Positions 1-15,300 of a stretch of DNA of 64,000 bases are shown one piece after another (within the stretch, counting starts at the first letter, position 1; each line of letters begins with the position of its first letter). A model generated the notes under the pieces. The model was not told the origin of the DNA and ran no database searches. It saw only the letters and a list, made by a program, of their open reading frames with translations. Source of the DNA: Antennarius striatus (taxonomy: Eukaryota; Chordata; Actinopteri; Lophiiformes; Antennariidae); NCBI RefSeq assembly GCF_040054535.1, contig NC_090783.1, positions 5,622,001-5,686,000 of the forward strand, in the 5' to 3' direction. The position numbers and the translations under genes are program-made.

Positions 1-2627
<2,627 letters not shown>

Positions 2628-3670
2628 GAAGATCGATGGTTGGTCTCGCACCGTCGGAGGGAGGATCAGACGCTCTTTCTCGTTGCCATCTGTGCCGCTC
2701 ACGTTTCTGGCTCAGGAGCGTTAATCCCTTGTGTCAAGCACGGCGCCAAACTTATTCATAGCGACACAAAGTCGCCTGCTTCAGACGTCACCTTCTGAAG
2801 AGTTTAAGATAGACGCACGCAAACAGCCGGAATCACAGCTGTATCGCTAATAATTTATTTCTATCCTCTTGAAAGGTTCTATGACAACAGAAAAGTTGTT
2901 TTTTCTCACACTTAACTCTAGAAGTCTTAAGAAATGAATCCTTGTAAGTAAAAATAATATGAAATTGTAGCTATTTCCAAGGAAGGATTTTGCATTCAAG
3001 ATATATGTGTATTTTTTTAAGGGAGGCGTTGCTCTTTGTATAACTTTGATCGGGCTTAGCAGTATTTTCCGAATGATCAGCTTTGTTTATTTCAGTTCTG
3101 AAATGATTTAATGTTGCTTCTGTAGAAGTTCAATGGAGTATTTGCTCACTATAAGAAGTGATCTCTAATTTTAATTCAACCCAAAGACAGTGACTACAAA
3201 CGGAACCAAAAACAACTCACACACAATGTAACAGTTTATTTTGTGATCACTTGTACTTTCTGATGCATTGACTGTACATATTAAGCATTGTTTGTTGTTG
3301 TTCTCTATTTACTTCATGTCAAATAAGCTATTTCTCATCTTGGAATGACTGGTATGTTTTCACTCACACTGATAAATGTTGACGTGGACGTCTGTGGGAC
3401 GACTGAAGGACAGAGTCGGTTTCCTTCTCATCCTTTCCAGAGCTTGTTTATGTTTGTAAATATGGATCACTGTTTATGTTTACATTTATGTGAGCGAGTA
3501 CCTTTTTCCTTTCTTTCTCCAAAATGGATGATTTATCAGTGTGAATTTTGTTTTCACTGAATGTTAACACTGGCGAAGCTTAATGAATTTTAAATGTGTG
3601 TACATTTTAGTACATAATTTGTATTTGTATTTTGTATATAATATAAATGAAATCATATTTTTACTGAATT
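2628..3670 (+). other. fam13a: fam13a 3' UTR
   Basis: Sequence after the TAA stop is AT-rich without coding signal. No perfect AATAAA is present near the end. A TATAAA variant at 3642-3647 followed by a GT-rich stretch (about 3672-3700) is the best candidate polyadenylation region. The boundary is inferred. Confidence 0.5.
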
Positions 3671-6350
3671 TTTGGGGCTGTGTGGAGTTTTTGTGTGACT
3701 GAGTCGATAGTAGAACTTCATCACCATCATTAAGAGCGAGGCTGTAAAGGATTATACATAATATATTACTATTGATATATATGCCATTTGTTTTTCTTGA
3801 TCAAACAATCTAAATATTTTTAAAACACTGCTTCCAGAAGCCTGGAAAAACATCATCCTGACGTGGGAAAGACATGAAAACATAATGCAGCTCACTTTCC
3901 GACAGATTGACCTTCAGAGTTAAGATTAGATGGCGTGTTTATCAGTGTTATTAATGGTGCACAACATTCCAAGAAGATTTAAAACAGCAGCAAATCAAAC
4001 CAAAGTTCTTGCAGAAACAAACAATCTGATCTGCAGTCTGCTCAAAAGTACAATTTCCCACCACTGAGTTCTAGTCTAGTCGAGAAACGGTGCTTATACT
4101 ACTTTAATTCACACCTTTTATCTACAACTAACTTGACAAAGCTCCAGGAACATGCCGTGATGTACGCATGCCCCTGAACGAATCGTTTGGACTGTTTCTA
4201 TTCTAGTATCTGCAGCTCTTCCATCCAATCTGTGTCTAAACTCACATTTATTGAAGATGAACACTGCAATTAAATTCCAGTAAATTGTTTGGATGTTAAC
4301 CAGCCAGAATATGGGAATTGATTTTTTTTTTTTTAAACTCATCTCAAGGTTCTTTGTGGACATATAGGGAGAAGTTTCTGATTCACACTGGAACACAGAC
4401 ACACACACACTGACAGCAGTCATATTTCTGTCATTATGCAATCAGGAAGAACAGGATGTGACTTTACATTGTCTTGTTTTAATGAAAAAGTTGCCTTGAA
4501 CAGAGCTTTGTGTACATTTCAGGGCGAATATGGAGAAAGTCACATTTAAGTAGCCCATTAAAAGATGCAAAGAATAAATGGGGCTGCATAAACTTTTGCA
4601 TAGGGTTAAAATCTTCGGGAGAAGTCAGCTTTATTTGGAAAATTATTGATAAAACGAGTAAGATATGTGTTGACATGCGGTATAAAGCCAAGCAAGAGGC
4701 TGTGCATCTTAGAAGAGTCCAATATTAGAGAACCTAGAATAACCCAGCACCTGGCGGTTTCAGATTATTGCTTGACGGATGTGTCAGAGCGACCCGTCAG
4801 TCAGCATGTCGCTTTTAACATATTAAATATATATATATATATAAAAAATATATCTATGCAAAACCATTTCACACAATTATGCCAACACATTAAACACCAT
4901 TCTGGATTCAAAGGTTTAAGTGCTGCTATGATATGATAGATCCACTAACTAACCACAGACTATTTAACAGGTCTTCTGCTCACACTGCTGGTTTTAAGAT
5001 CCTGCCAGAAGTGTCACAATTCAATTACCTGCACTTCAGAAACATACAAATAAAAGCTATACCAGCAGCTTGTTGGCTTGATGTCGTTAGAAGACTGGAA
5101 ACGGCTCTGGCCAACTAGCATCCCGCAAGTACAATAGCTAACGTGTTGATGTGTTTAGTTGGTACAAAAAAACTGAAAACAATAGCGAGAAAATGATCAT
5201 GTGACATTTAACATGCAGTTACCAGGCAACACCAGATTTCAGGATGTTTGGTGATCTTGGACATCCATTACATTTGTGACCGTGTCTAAATACTATGGTG
5301 GCAGCATATGAGGTAAAGTTAATAAAAAATGAATACACATAAGTTTCTGTCGGCCAGATGTAGCTCGATTTCTGAACCCCAAACAGCCTGGAGGAAAAAT
5401 AGACCTACTAGAAACACTTTTCCTGAACTGATGGGTCACTGATTCAATAAATGAGGCTAGTTCTCCAACTGTTTCAGTACTTTTGTGTTTAAGCTAAACA
5501 ATCCAGCTGCTGGATTGACATTGTCCAGTAATAAAGCCAATGATTTGAACATGCACAAACACAACAACCACTTCAAATATGGATTTGGATGTAGAAGGCA
5601 AAACATATGAATGCAGGTTGAAGATGAATTCTGCTACTGTGTGATCTGCAGCTCATAAGTGAAGAGGGGTCACAAATAATATTCAATATTCACCAGATCT
5701 TTTAGCTTTCATCACAGGTAAACATATTTTCTAAAAGTGCTTTTTACATAAATCCATACAGTATGTACACATATATACTTTGTCCAAAAATAACCACTCT
5801 GTTAAAAACAAAAAGCAAATGCATTGTCCCGAGATAACACAAGTCTGTAAAGGTGCAAAATAGAATTTAAGGAGTCGAATAGAAAAGATGCACAACTGCG
5901 CAAACAAAAGACAAAAAAATTACTATGCACACAATGAGACAAAAATATTGTCTCATTTAATTTCTAGAGCTGATATTATTTTTGTTGCAGTGTGTGACCT
6001 CAGTATGGTGTATGGTTGTATTATTAAGGTCATTAATTAAAATAAATGTGTGAGTTTTTGATGATATTTTGTTTCTTTGCTTATTTAATGAAAATTTACT
6101 AGTGTTTGAAATCAAGCTGATAATCAGACAGGAGACATGCTAACTGCAACCAATACACGAACCCACTGGACATCTAAGCTGTCGTTTATCAACATTACTT
6201 CCAGATTCTTTCATCATAATTTGATCAAATTCAACTCAAGTATTTGTCATATCTTACAAACTGCCCCTTTGAATTTTGAAAGAGCATAGAAAGAAGTGAC
6301 TTTTCAGCATCCCGATGTCTACATCGCTCCCCTTAGACACTCCCATGGTG
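3671..6350. other. fam13a-herc3 tail-to-tail intergenic interval
   Basis: AT-rich DNA between two converging genes, with a short (AT)n run near 4829-4842. It may contain part of a long herc3 3' UTR, because a minus-strand AATAAA lies at about 4630-4635. No gene-like reading frame was found; the short ORFs of 60-107 codons lack splice context or recognisable motifs. Confidence 0.5.
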
Positions 6351-6351
6351 G

Positions 6352-6357
6352 TTTATT
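6352..6357 (-). promoter_or_regulatory. herc3: candidate herc3 polyadenylation signal
   Basis: AATAAA on the minus strand 34 nt beyond the herc3 stop. Another lies near 4630-4635, so the real 3' end may be further downstream. Confidence 0.45.
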
Positions 6358-6390
6358 GCTGTTAAAGTGCATTAAAGCATTATCACCCCG

Positions 6391-9300
6391 TCAGACCAGA
6401 CTGAAGCCCTCGTATTGCTCTACGGCCCGAGTGAGGCGATGGCGCAGGATGTCTTTGGTCTGGTAGCACGGCATGTCGAGAAGATTGTAGCAGGTGTGGG
6501 CCACCGGCAGGTAGTGCTCCTCTGCGGTGGTGGACTGGATGATGATCCGCATGCTCTCCATGCCGTGGATGGGGATCCGGTCGCTACCGGTCAGGAACAC
6601 TGCAGGAAGGAGACAATCACTTAATCCAAACATCAGATTTAAAAACAGACATATTTTCTAAAGGTGATTTAATTTGTGTTCGCAGAAGTCAAATCATTAA
6701 GTTCAGCAGGTAAAATTCTCTAGTTAACATCGCACATATCCAGGCTTCAGCTCAGGTAGGAGCGTTTAACATGCTTTTACAATTTGTGGTGGTGTTTTAA
6801 AAAGCTGGAGGTTCACATTTCAGACTGTGGTGAAATGAAGGGCTTACACAGGAACTGCTTCTTCTTTTCCAGAGGGAACTCGTGGAAGACCTCCCAGAAC
6901 AATCTGACTGTGGGATGAGTGGCTGTGTATTCGCCTTTGTAGACGGCATTCTGCGAACACAGAAGATGTGATGAACAGACTTTCCTACGTTCATCATTGC
7001 TCAACCATTTCCTCTTTGGCAGAGAAGTTATACAACTTTCATCAGGACATATTCCTCAGAGACATGCATGAATGTCTGTACAGTCGAACGACTTAGAAAC
7101 AAATTATTTTGACCAATTTGTTTGTCTTTGTTATTTTTGTTGTTGTGTTATGTCGGTTATGATTGATTTATATAGTGAGCGTGCCTTTGTGACACGCTGC
7201 TTGTTTGTGGCGCTGTGTCGTTGTGACTAACAAAAGAAGACAATCATTAAAAATGTAATGAGGAACAAAATAAAAGTTTTCATTTTAATATGATGGAACT
7301 ATCTGAGCAAATATTGCTGCGAAACAGTGTTGTGCTGTTAAAACCTGCAATGTCTTTTTCTCTATTGACTACATAACAAAACATGATAACTTTATTAAGT
7401 TTAATGTGTTCAGACGAACAACCGCACAAATGAATCAACATCACCAGTAAAATATGTGAACACAATGCCAAGGACATTTTGTTCCCGTTCAGAGCTACAA
7501 CCCGCCAGGACCTGGCAGCGTGACGAGGAAGAAGAAAGTAGATGAAACTATATTCACTGGCTTTTGTTTTGTATTCACGGACATCTCTACTCATACAAAC
7601 TGGTCTGACAGACAGTCTGTGCCTCAACTGCTCTTATGTCCCGTTCTGTCTCAGCTCTTTTCTTCTTGAAGTTCTGGTTAGCCCCTTCTCTTCTATACAG
7701 ACAACATGCAACTATTACAGTTGTCAGTCGACTTGATAACAATGACCTCAATGTCTTCCTGGCTGCTACTCAGAAGTCCTTCACTTTCCTTCAAACACTT
7801 TGGCCAAAACCGAATTTAAAGTGCAAAATAAAAACCGAAAATATTCCTGTGTTAAACGTGAAAAAAGAACTACAGCTGATCAAGATTAGGTGTTTTTGGT
7901 GAAAGTAACCACGAAGAGTCACGTGATGCTGCTAATCACCTAGTGTGATTTAGTCATCCGATATCGATGATGTGAAAGTCACATTTCTACCCTTTCTAAT
8001 CCAAGAATGAGATTTATATTGTGTCAAAAAGACAAAGTTCTGCTGCAGAACGTCTACAGTCAGGTCCTGCATGGAGACTAAGACCACACACTGACCTTCT
8101 CCATCTCCTCCCAGTTGTAGTTATTGTTGCCAACCACCATGGCCATCAGCTCAGAGGGCTGGAAGAGCGACAGGATCTCCCCACCACACACCTTCAGGAA
8201 GCCGGACGAGAAGGCAGAGTACTGCTCAATCACCGAAGTTGTGAACACATAGAGCAGGTAGGCCTCAACAAACTCCTTCCTGAAACACGCACATGCACAG
8301 GCACACACACACACACAAAATCAAGGTTAAGTAACCTATTATCATGAATTTTTTCCGGCATCAGCGTCTTCATGAATCCATTTATACGAGAAGTATTTAA
8401 TCAGAATTCAGGGTGGGAAAGTGAATGAGCACTCTGTCCTCGAATGTTTCTCTGTGTGTGTGTCTGTGTGTGTGCGTGCATGCATGCGTGCGTGTGTGTG
8501 TGTGACATAAACAACTTCTTTATTTAGACAGTTTTAATTTCTAAATCAACTGCCTTCCAGGACATGTGATGTAAAAAAACAACCTGTAGGTATTTTTTAC
8601 ATCCTCACAGCAGACGGAAGAGCAAATAATCTCTTCAAGTTTACGTTTAATCTTAGTGAAGCTTGTTTCAAATTTTACAGAGAAATGCAACTGATGAATG
8701 AATTATCTGGAATATTTCCAATGAATGAAATGTTGCTGCAATAAAAAAGCCCGTCATGAGTTACACTGGAGGATTTACAACGTTTAGAACTACTGGACAC
8801 AAAATATTAGGAAAATACTGGAATTATCATTGTTCAATCCACTGTAAATGAATTTGAATTTTATTTTGATAGAAAGCACAGTTTTCCTCTTTATTTGATA
8901 AGTTGAACATAAATATGAAATGTCATGGAGCACCTTGTTCATGCTCTTTTGCTGTACACCACAAAATTATTATTATTTATATTATTTAAATATTATAATC
9001 ATAACTCTAAAATAAACAGACAATCTTTGCGGGACTTGGATCAAGACTTACAAAAGCAAGAGAGACACACAATAAAATGACCATGCAAACACAAAATAGC
9101 AGACATTACTTTTACTCGTACAGGATTAAGAGTTCACTGCTTCACTACCACAAAACCTCAGAAATGCTGACCTGCTCTTTTACAGTTTGCCAAAACATCC
9201 GGTTAAAATAGGAAACTTGAGAAAATAAGGAAGCAAGATGCATAAAATGATTGTTTTACTCTGCTTCAGAAACCTTAGCCTGCAGAAGCTTGTAGAAACA

Positions 9301-12300
9301 AACCAGTCCTGCAAACAAACAAGATGTGCGACTGATAATCATACCACACCTTTGAATCAATATCGTTCAATGAAGTAGATCCCACCCACACAGCTAACAA
9401 ACACTGACTGTGAAATACAGAGAATCTATCGCAGGAAATCATCTGACCGACAGATGAACCTTTAGTCCAGATAACACTTCTCCTTAGTGTGTGTTTGTGT
9501 GTGTTACATCACCTTCTTGTTTGTGATATCACAGTGTGATAATCACAGTACTGGGGGGGTTTGCAGGAGCAGCCTGAGTCACTGATAAGCACCAGCAGCC
9601 AGACATGTTGATATACCTCGCCCTACAACTTCTCCACACAACACTGGAAACTATGTGACGGCACAAGGACACACTGAAGAGACAGTGTGTTGGTTGGTGC
9701 TGGAGATAAATGATTGAAATAGTTAAATCAATCGTTGTTTTCTATGTTGTGCGTACAGAAATGACCTTTGGCTCAAGGAACAGGCAATGGGGGGGGGGGG
9801 GGCAGCTGAATGAGGACACGAGTTTAGTGGCGCTAAGCAAAACTCTAAACTTCACCTTCCAAGGTCCAACTTGGCTCAAGTCTCCTGGAGTTCAACCAAG
9901 ACTTGCTTCAAATCAAACACATAGCCACAATTAAAGTTCCAGATCTTCATTTGGATCCATGTCACATTGCCCAGTCAGACACCAACATTCGACATACTGT
10001 ATGTCTGAGTTTATTCTTTAAAATCTAACAGTAACCCTTAAGCCCCATGTTTCAATGTGAAAAACTGAATCTTGTTGACCCCTTTATCCAGATCCAGGTC
10101 AAAACTTAACACGGGCTATTTGTCCACAAGACTCACCAAATTTCATGAACTCCATTACATAATTTTTGCATAATCCTGCACAATGTAAAAAAAAACAAGT
10201 TAGAAAAACTTCATCTGTTTAATTTGCACAATGAACAAAAACTGTGTTACCTGTTGTTTTTGTCCACACTGATGTTTTCTCCTCCGGGGACGAGCTCTTT
10301 GACTTCTGTCATTCCGTAGTTCTCTCTGGTGATCTGAGACGTGAACACAACAGTCTCAGACCGTAACTTAGATCATTTTAGCACTGACGTGTAGATGTTG
10401 TGGAAAGTCAAGGATTTCCATATTATGCAACAGATTTCAGATAATGGAACTTGTTTTGGGATCAGTAACAGTAAAAAGTCCCTTTATAACTGTCTTACTT
10501 CCGAATGAATGGTCAAAGAAAACTAGTGAGTGTTAATAAATATACTCAGAATATCATTTAGATTAAAAAAAGCATAGTACAAAAAACAGTAATAACTGGT
10601 ACATACGGCAAAGGTGAGAAGAAATGTGTCCTCCAAATCACCTCCTTCATAGTCTAGGAGTTGTTGCAGACTCCTTCAGAAGAAAAAATTAAAATACACA
10701 CAAGTGATTAACAGTGAAGGTTGGAAGCATTGTCTTTACTTTTGTGTTTTTCTTTCAAAGAACATCATAATGATTAGCAAAACTCAAGGAATATGTGAAG
10801 ATGACAAGGAAATGTTAGTTAATGGAAAAACAACCAATATTCTTGTCTAAATATTTGATCTGATTGATTCAGCTGATGTAATTTTATGTACACATTTGTA
10901 AAAGAAAAATGTGTATAAGGTTGTGTTACACTACAGGCCCAGCTCTGAAATTCAAGTCAATTTCAGATGGCATTAGAAAATAAAAACAGCAAGCACTGTT
11001 GCACAGCATTTGGTATACAGTAGGTCACTTGTGACATTACAGCTTAAGATTCTGTTTTACCCATTTGTGATTCTTCCAAAAAGTTTTTTTTTAACAAAGA
11101 CAAAATCTAGATGAATTATTTGTCGAAGCTTTCAATCTTAGAGTAGAAAAGAAGTACGTTCTCTATTGTTGTTGAATTCCGTAACACTCGGAGGACGTGC
11201 TACCTGGCCTCGGTGGGTGACAGCTCCTTGAAGTCCTCCAGTGTTGGTGATACATCAAGTAGCTTCTTATAGAGAGCCAGAGGGAAGGGGAGGTCCACCA
11301 CCGTGGCGTTGTAGATGGCGAGGCCGCAGATGATCCCGATCAGGTGAAACCAGTTCTGCTCAACAAAACACTACAAACAGGAGAATGTGTATCTGTTACA
11401 TCAGGAAATGTCCCAACAGCTATATGTTGTTTCGAGTTGAAGCTGACTGTCAGGTAGCGTACTTTGTCAGAGAACCACAGCAGGTTTGACTCTTTGTGAT
11501 GGGTGAACATCCCATAAATGGGATCCATCAACTCTTTTAAGAGTAGTAGGAAGAACTCTTTAGTAACTCCACCTGCATCTACAGCCTCCTCTCCATCAAA
11601 GATCACCTAAAAGGAATTAGATCACAGTAGAAGGGTTTATGGAACACCAATTACAAAACAGTAGTAGACCTTCAGAATCAAAGGTGTAGCTCTCACCTTG
11701 AGTGGTTTCTTCAGGTCCACATCTGAATACACGGTGAGCTCACGTAGCGTGTCGCTGACTAAATGGTTCCTGCGCACATGGAGCACCAAGTAAGGGTTCC
11801 TCGCAAGCTGGGGTTCCAGTGTGAGCAGCATGAAGACATTGTGTAAGTTTGCCCCACTTACTGCCATCTTTGTAATGGTCAGAAAATGCAAAAAAAGTAG
11901 AAAAAAGGTCTTCCTTTAACCTTTGACATTAAATTCAATCATTAAATCCAACTTCATGTGTTTTTTTTACACAGCTACCTGCATTTGCAATTCAGCATCT
12001 GTTTGCAGCATGGTTGTCTTGGCTCGAGCATTCAGTATGAATGGGTAGGCACATAGGTTAACTGAGGGAAAGTCATTCTGCAAGGGAAATTAACAGTGTA
12101 TGCTAACAGTATTAATAACATGAAAAAGGACTACCAACAGCATCATTTTAGATCTTTATAAGTACCTGCGAAGGGGAGGATGATCCCATCTTCTAAAAAA
12201 ACACAAAAAAAGAAATGTTCTTTGACCAGAAGTGAACTGAAATTGAAGTAAGTTAAAGAAATCGCTCCAATTACTGAGGAGCTACAAGGGCTTTTAGAAA

Positions 12301-15300
12301 ACTTACACACAAAGATAAAATGCACTGTTCAGTGTAAAACGATATAAAGCCAGAACTCACAATATCAGCTTTACTCAGAAACCACTTGAGGTAGTCTTCC
12401 TGGATGTCCACCAGGCTGGTTATGTCAGGGATATAAAAGCGGTTGTACTCCACATGCTGGGCCTTTAGGTTGACCTGGTGACATGAGACAAATGTCCCAG
12501 GAGCCTACAGGTCAGGACCAGAACCAGGACACATTCCCTTCATTAAAAAGTGAACTGTTTGGATACCTTGTGGAGTTTCTCCAGCAGCCTTAGCGTGGCA
12601 ACAAAGTAGTTCTCATAGAAGACCGGTACGAGTAGCGTCTTGCCTCCTGTTAGCAAAAACACAACTATGTTCTTGTACATGTCGACCATTCTGGTAAAAA
12701 CGCTGCCGTCCACAAAACACCACCAGTTATCTGCAGGGACAGAGAGGATCAGATCAGTTTAGAGAGACGACATCAAACATGACAATATTTTTGAATGTGA
12801 TCCTAGGTATTAGTATGTTTATGTTGTAGCATATTAATGAGTTAACATGGTCAAGTTGCATTTTGCTTCAACAAAAAGGTAATGAAAAGTTTGTTTCAGA
12901 TTAGATTGTAAGTATGAACAAGTACCAGGACTGTTTTGTCAGCAATCTTTCCATAACCAGTAATTTAACATTCACAAATTGATCGCAGGTACAGAGATTA
13001 AGAGTTTGAATTCCTCCCGATTATTTCTGTCCCTTTTCAAAAACATATCAAAACAGTGACTACCTTTGATGTGAGACTGTCAAAAATATATTGCGTAATT
13101 TTTAAAGGGTTTGGAAAGAATATCTAAAGGCGTCTTTTGCTGGTTTATGGTTTTTGATTCCCCTTAACCTTAACACACTTAACCTCCTACTGAAAAAAGC
13201 TCTATGGGAAAATCACAGTCGAAGCTCTTTTAAACTTTTAAACACAGCAGCTGTTACTGTTTGAAGACACTTCACAGTAGATTTAGGTGGATTTAGATGC
13301 GGATGCTGACGTACTGCAGATGACGAGTTAGGAGTCAAGTAATGTGAAGTTGCATGGCGCCACAGGCTTTGACATGATGGGACTTTCTGTTAATCGTCAC
13401 TAGATGCATGTAGAGTGTGCATGCAAGAATGATACCCAATACTTTGCTGGGGTTGGCATCCAGGCGAAGGATAGCCATTGCGAGGGGGATGGTGAGGCGG
13501 ATGTAGTTCTTGGAGTCCTGCATGGCTGGGAATTCGGACAAGATGAGGTAGATCCTCATGGCCTCGACATCAGGAGGGGAGCAGGGCAGCTGGGGGATCA
13601 ACAGACTCTCAAAACTCTTTGTGGCCTAAATAGAGTCCAGGATATAGAAGGGGGGAGGAGATATATTGCGACAGATCAAAGAAACTGTATTTAGTGTCAC
13701 ATTGAAGACACCATTGGAAATGTGTGCTATGTTTGAAAGCTACAAGGTTCGATAAATAAACCAGATATATTCATGGGAGATTTTTTAGATCCACTGAGCA
13801 AAAGGGGGAAAATATCAGTCACTAAATTATGGGAGAGGCTTTTAGTGGTTTGAAATGAGGCCTCAGTCTACACACAGATTATAATTCATGTAGGTGCACA
13901 AAACCAAACCTAACATTACTGAGCTAATGTTAGAGGTTATGACTCAGTCCTGCAGTTTGTGCCTTGGATATGTGGCAGGACTTCTTGTACTTTCAAAACA
14001 AGCACAGTATTCATATACAACAGATGTTTTCCTCTGACCACAAGCTAGATAGCCAATACTGTGTAACAATTTCTGTTCCTCCTAAAACTGCTTCATTGTG
14101 ACTACACAAAACCAAAACAGGAAACTACAAATCTGAGTTCTATGAGATCAAAACAAACACATTCTGTTGTGTGACATTCATGGACACACATTGCCACATC
14201 TCAAAATGACTTTGCATTTTGGGATGTTTTTCGATTCAACCATGCATTTAGAATATTATGCAATTTTTCCACTGTAACTTTTAATGCGCAGTAGCTTCTG
14301 CTGTATTTGATACTTTGCATTGATTGCGATGCATTGATACGTTGAATCAGTTCATTCAGAAATACCCATTTAGACATCCATCAGACACAGAGTAACATTA
14401 ACAGGGACAGAGAACAGCTTCTGTCCACCCGATGGATATCATATGTTCAGATGTTTGATTTGTTTCGTTCTCCATCAGCTCCTGAAGGGAATGTTTGGCT
14501 CTTTAGCTGCTACCTGCAGACTGAGTTCGCCATTTATTGCTGAGCATGTAGTGTGCATCAATGTGTGCTAAAAAAAAACAGGAAACCTTTTTCAACATAT
14601 CCAAATGACTGCATTTTCAATATCATGATTTATTATTAAACTACTAATTAATGCCGCTGTGAAAACCCAATCATTAGGAATGACTGAGTGGAACTTCAAC
14701 TAATGCAGCCGCATTTATTATTTAAAACCATTATTTATCTCATGAACAAAGTAGTGCTACATATTTCCATCCCTGGAATACAAGTGTTTGAGAGAAAATA
14801 AAAATATGATCTTATAAACGTATAGCAACATACTGTACCTGCTCCAGAAGCCCAGAGAAACCTGGCGTGCTGAGCGTTGCAAACAGTGATCTAACAGAGT
14901 TAAGATCAATGCCTGGGATCTTTGAGTTGGTCTTGAAGTGGACATCGTCACTGAAAAAAACAAACAGGATCGTATGCGGATTATCTCTGACGTCTCAGCA
15001 ATCACAAACAGGATATGGACAGGTCAGAGGTCAGGTTCAGGAACTTTGTGGAAACCCTTGAGGTAAAAGGAAAATGTTTCGTCGAATAAACACTCAACCT
15101 GCCAGGTTGCAGGTCAGCCAGCATGAAGGGCAGGAACTGTTTATACTGTAAGCTTTCACGTTCTTATACATCAGCTTTTATTTAGCAATAACACAAGAGA
15201 AATTTGATCTGATCTTTTGGAGACATGTGATCTTGTGTACACCAAACAAACAAAGCTGATGCAGATCGTAAACTGTGAGGATGAGCGACCTAATTCAGAG

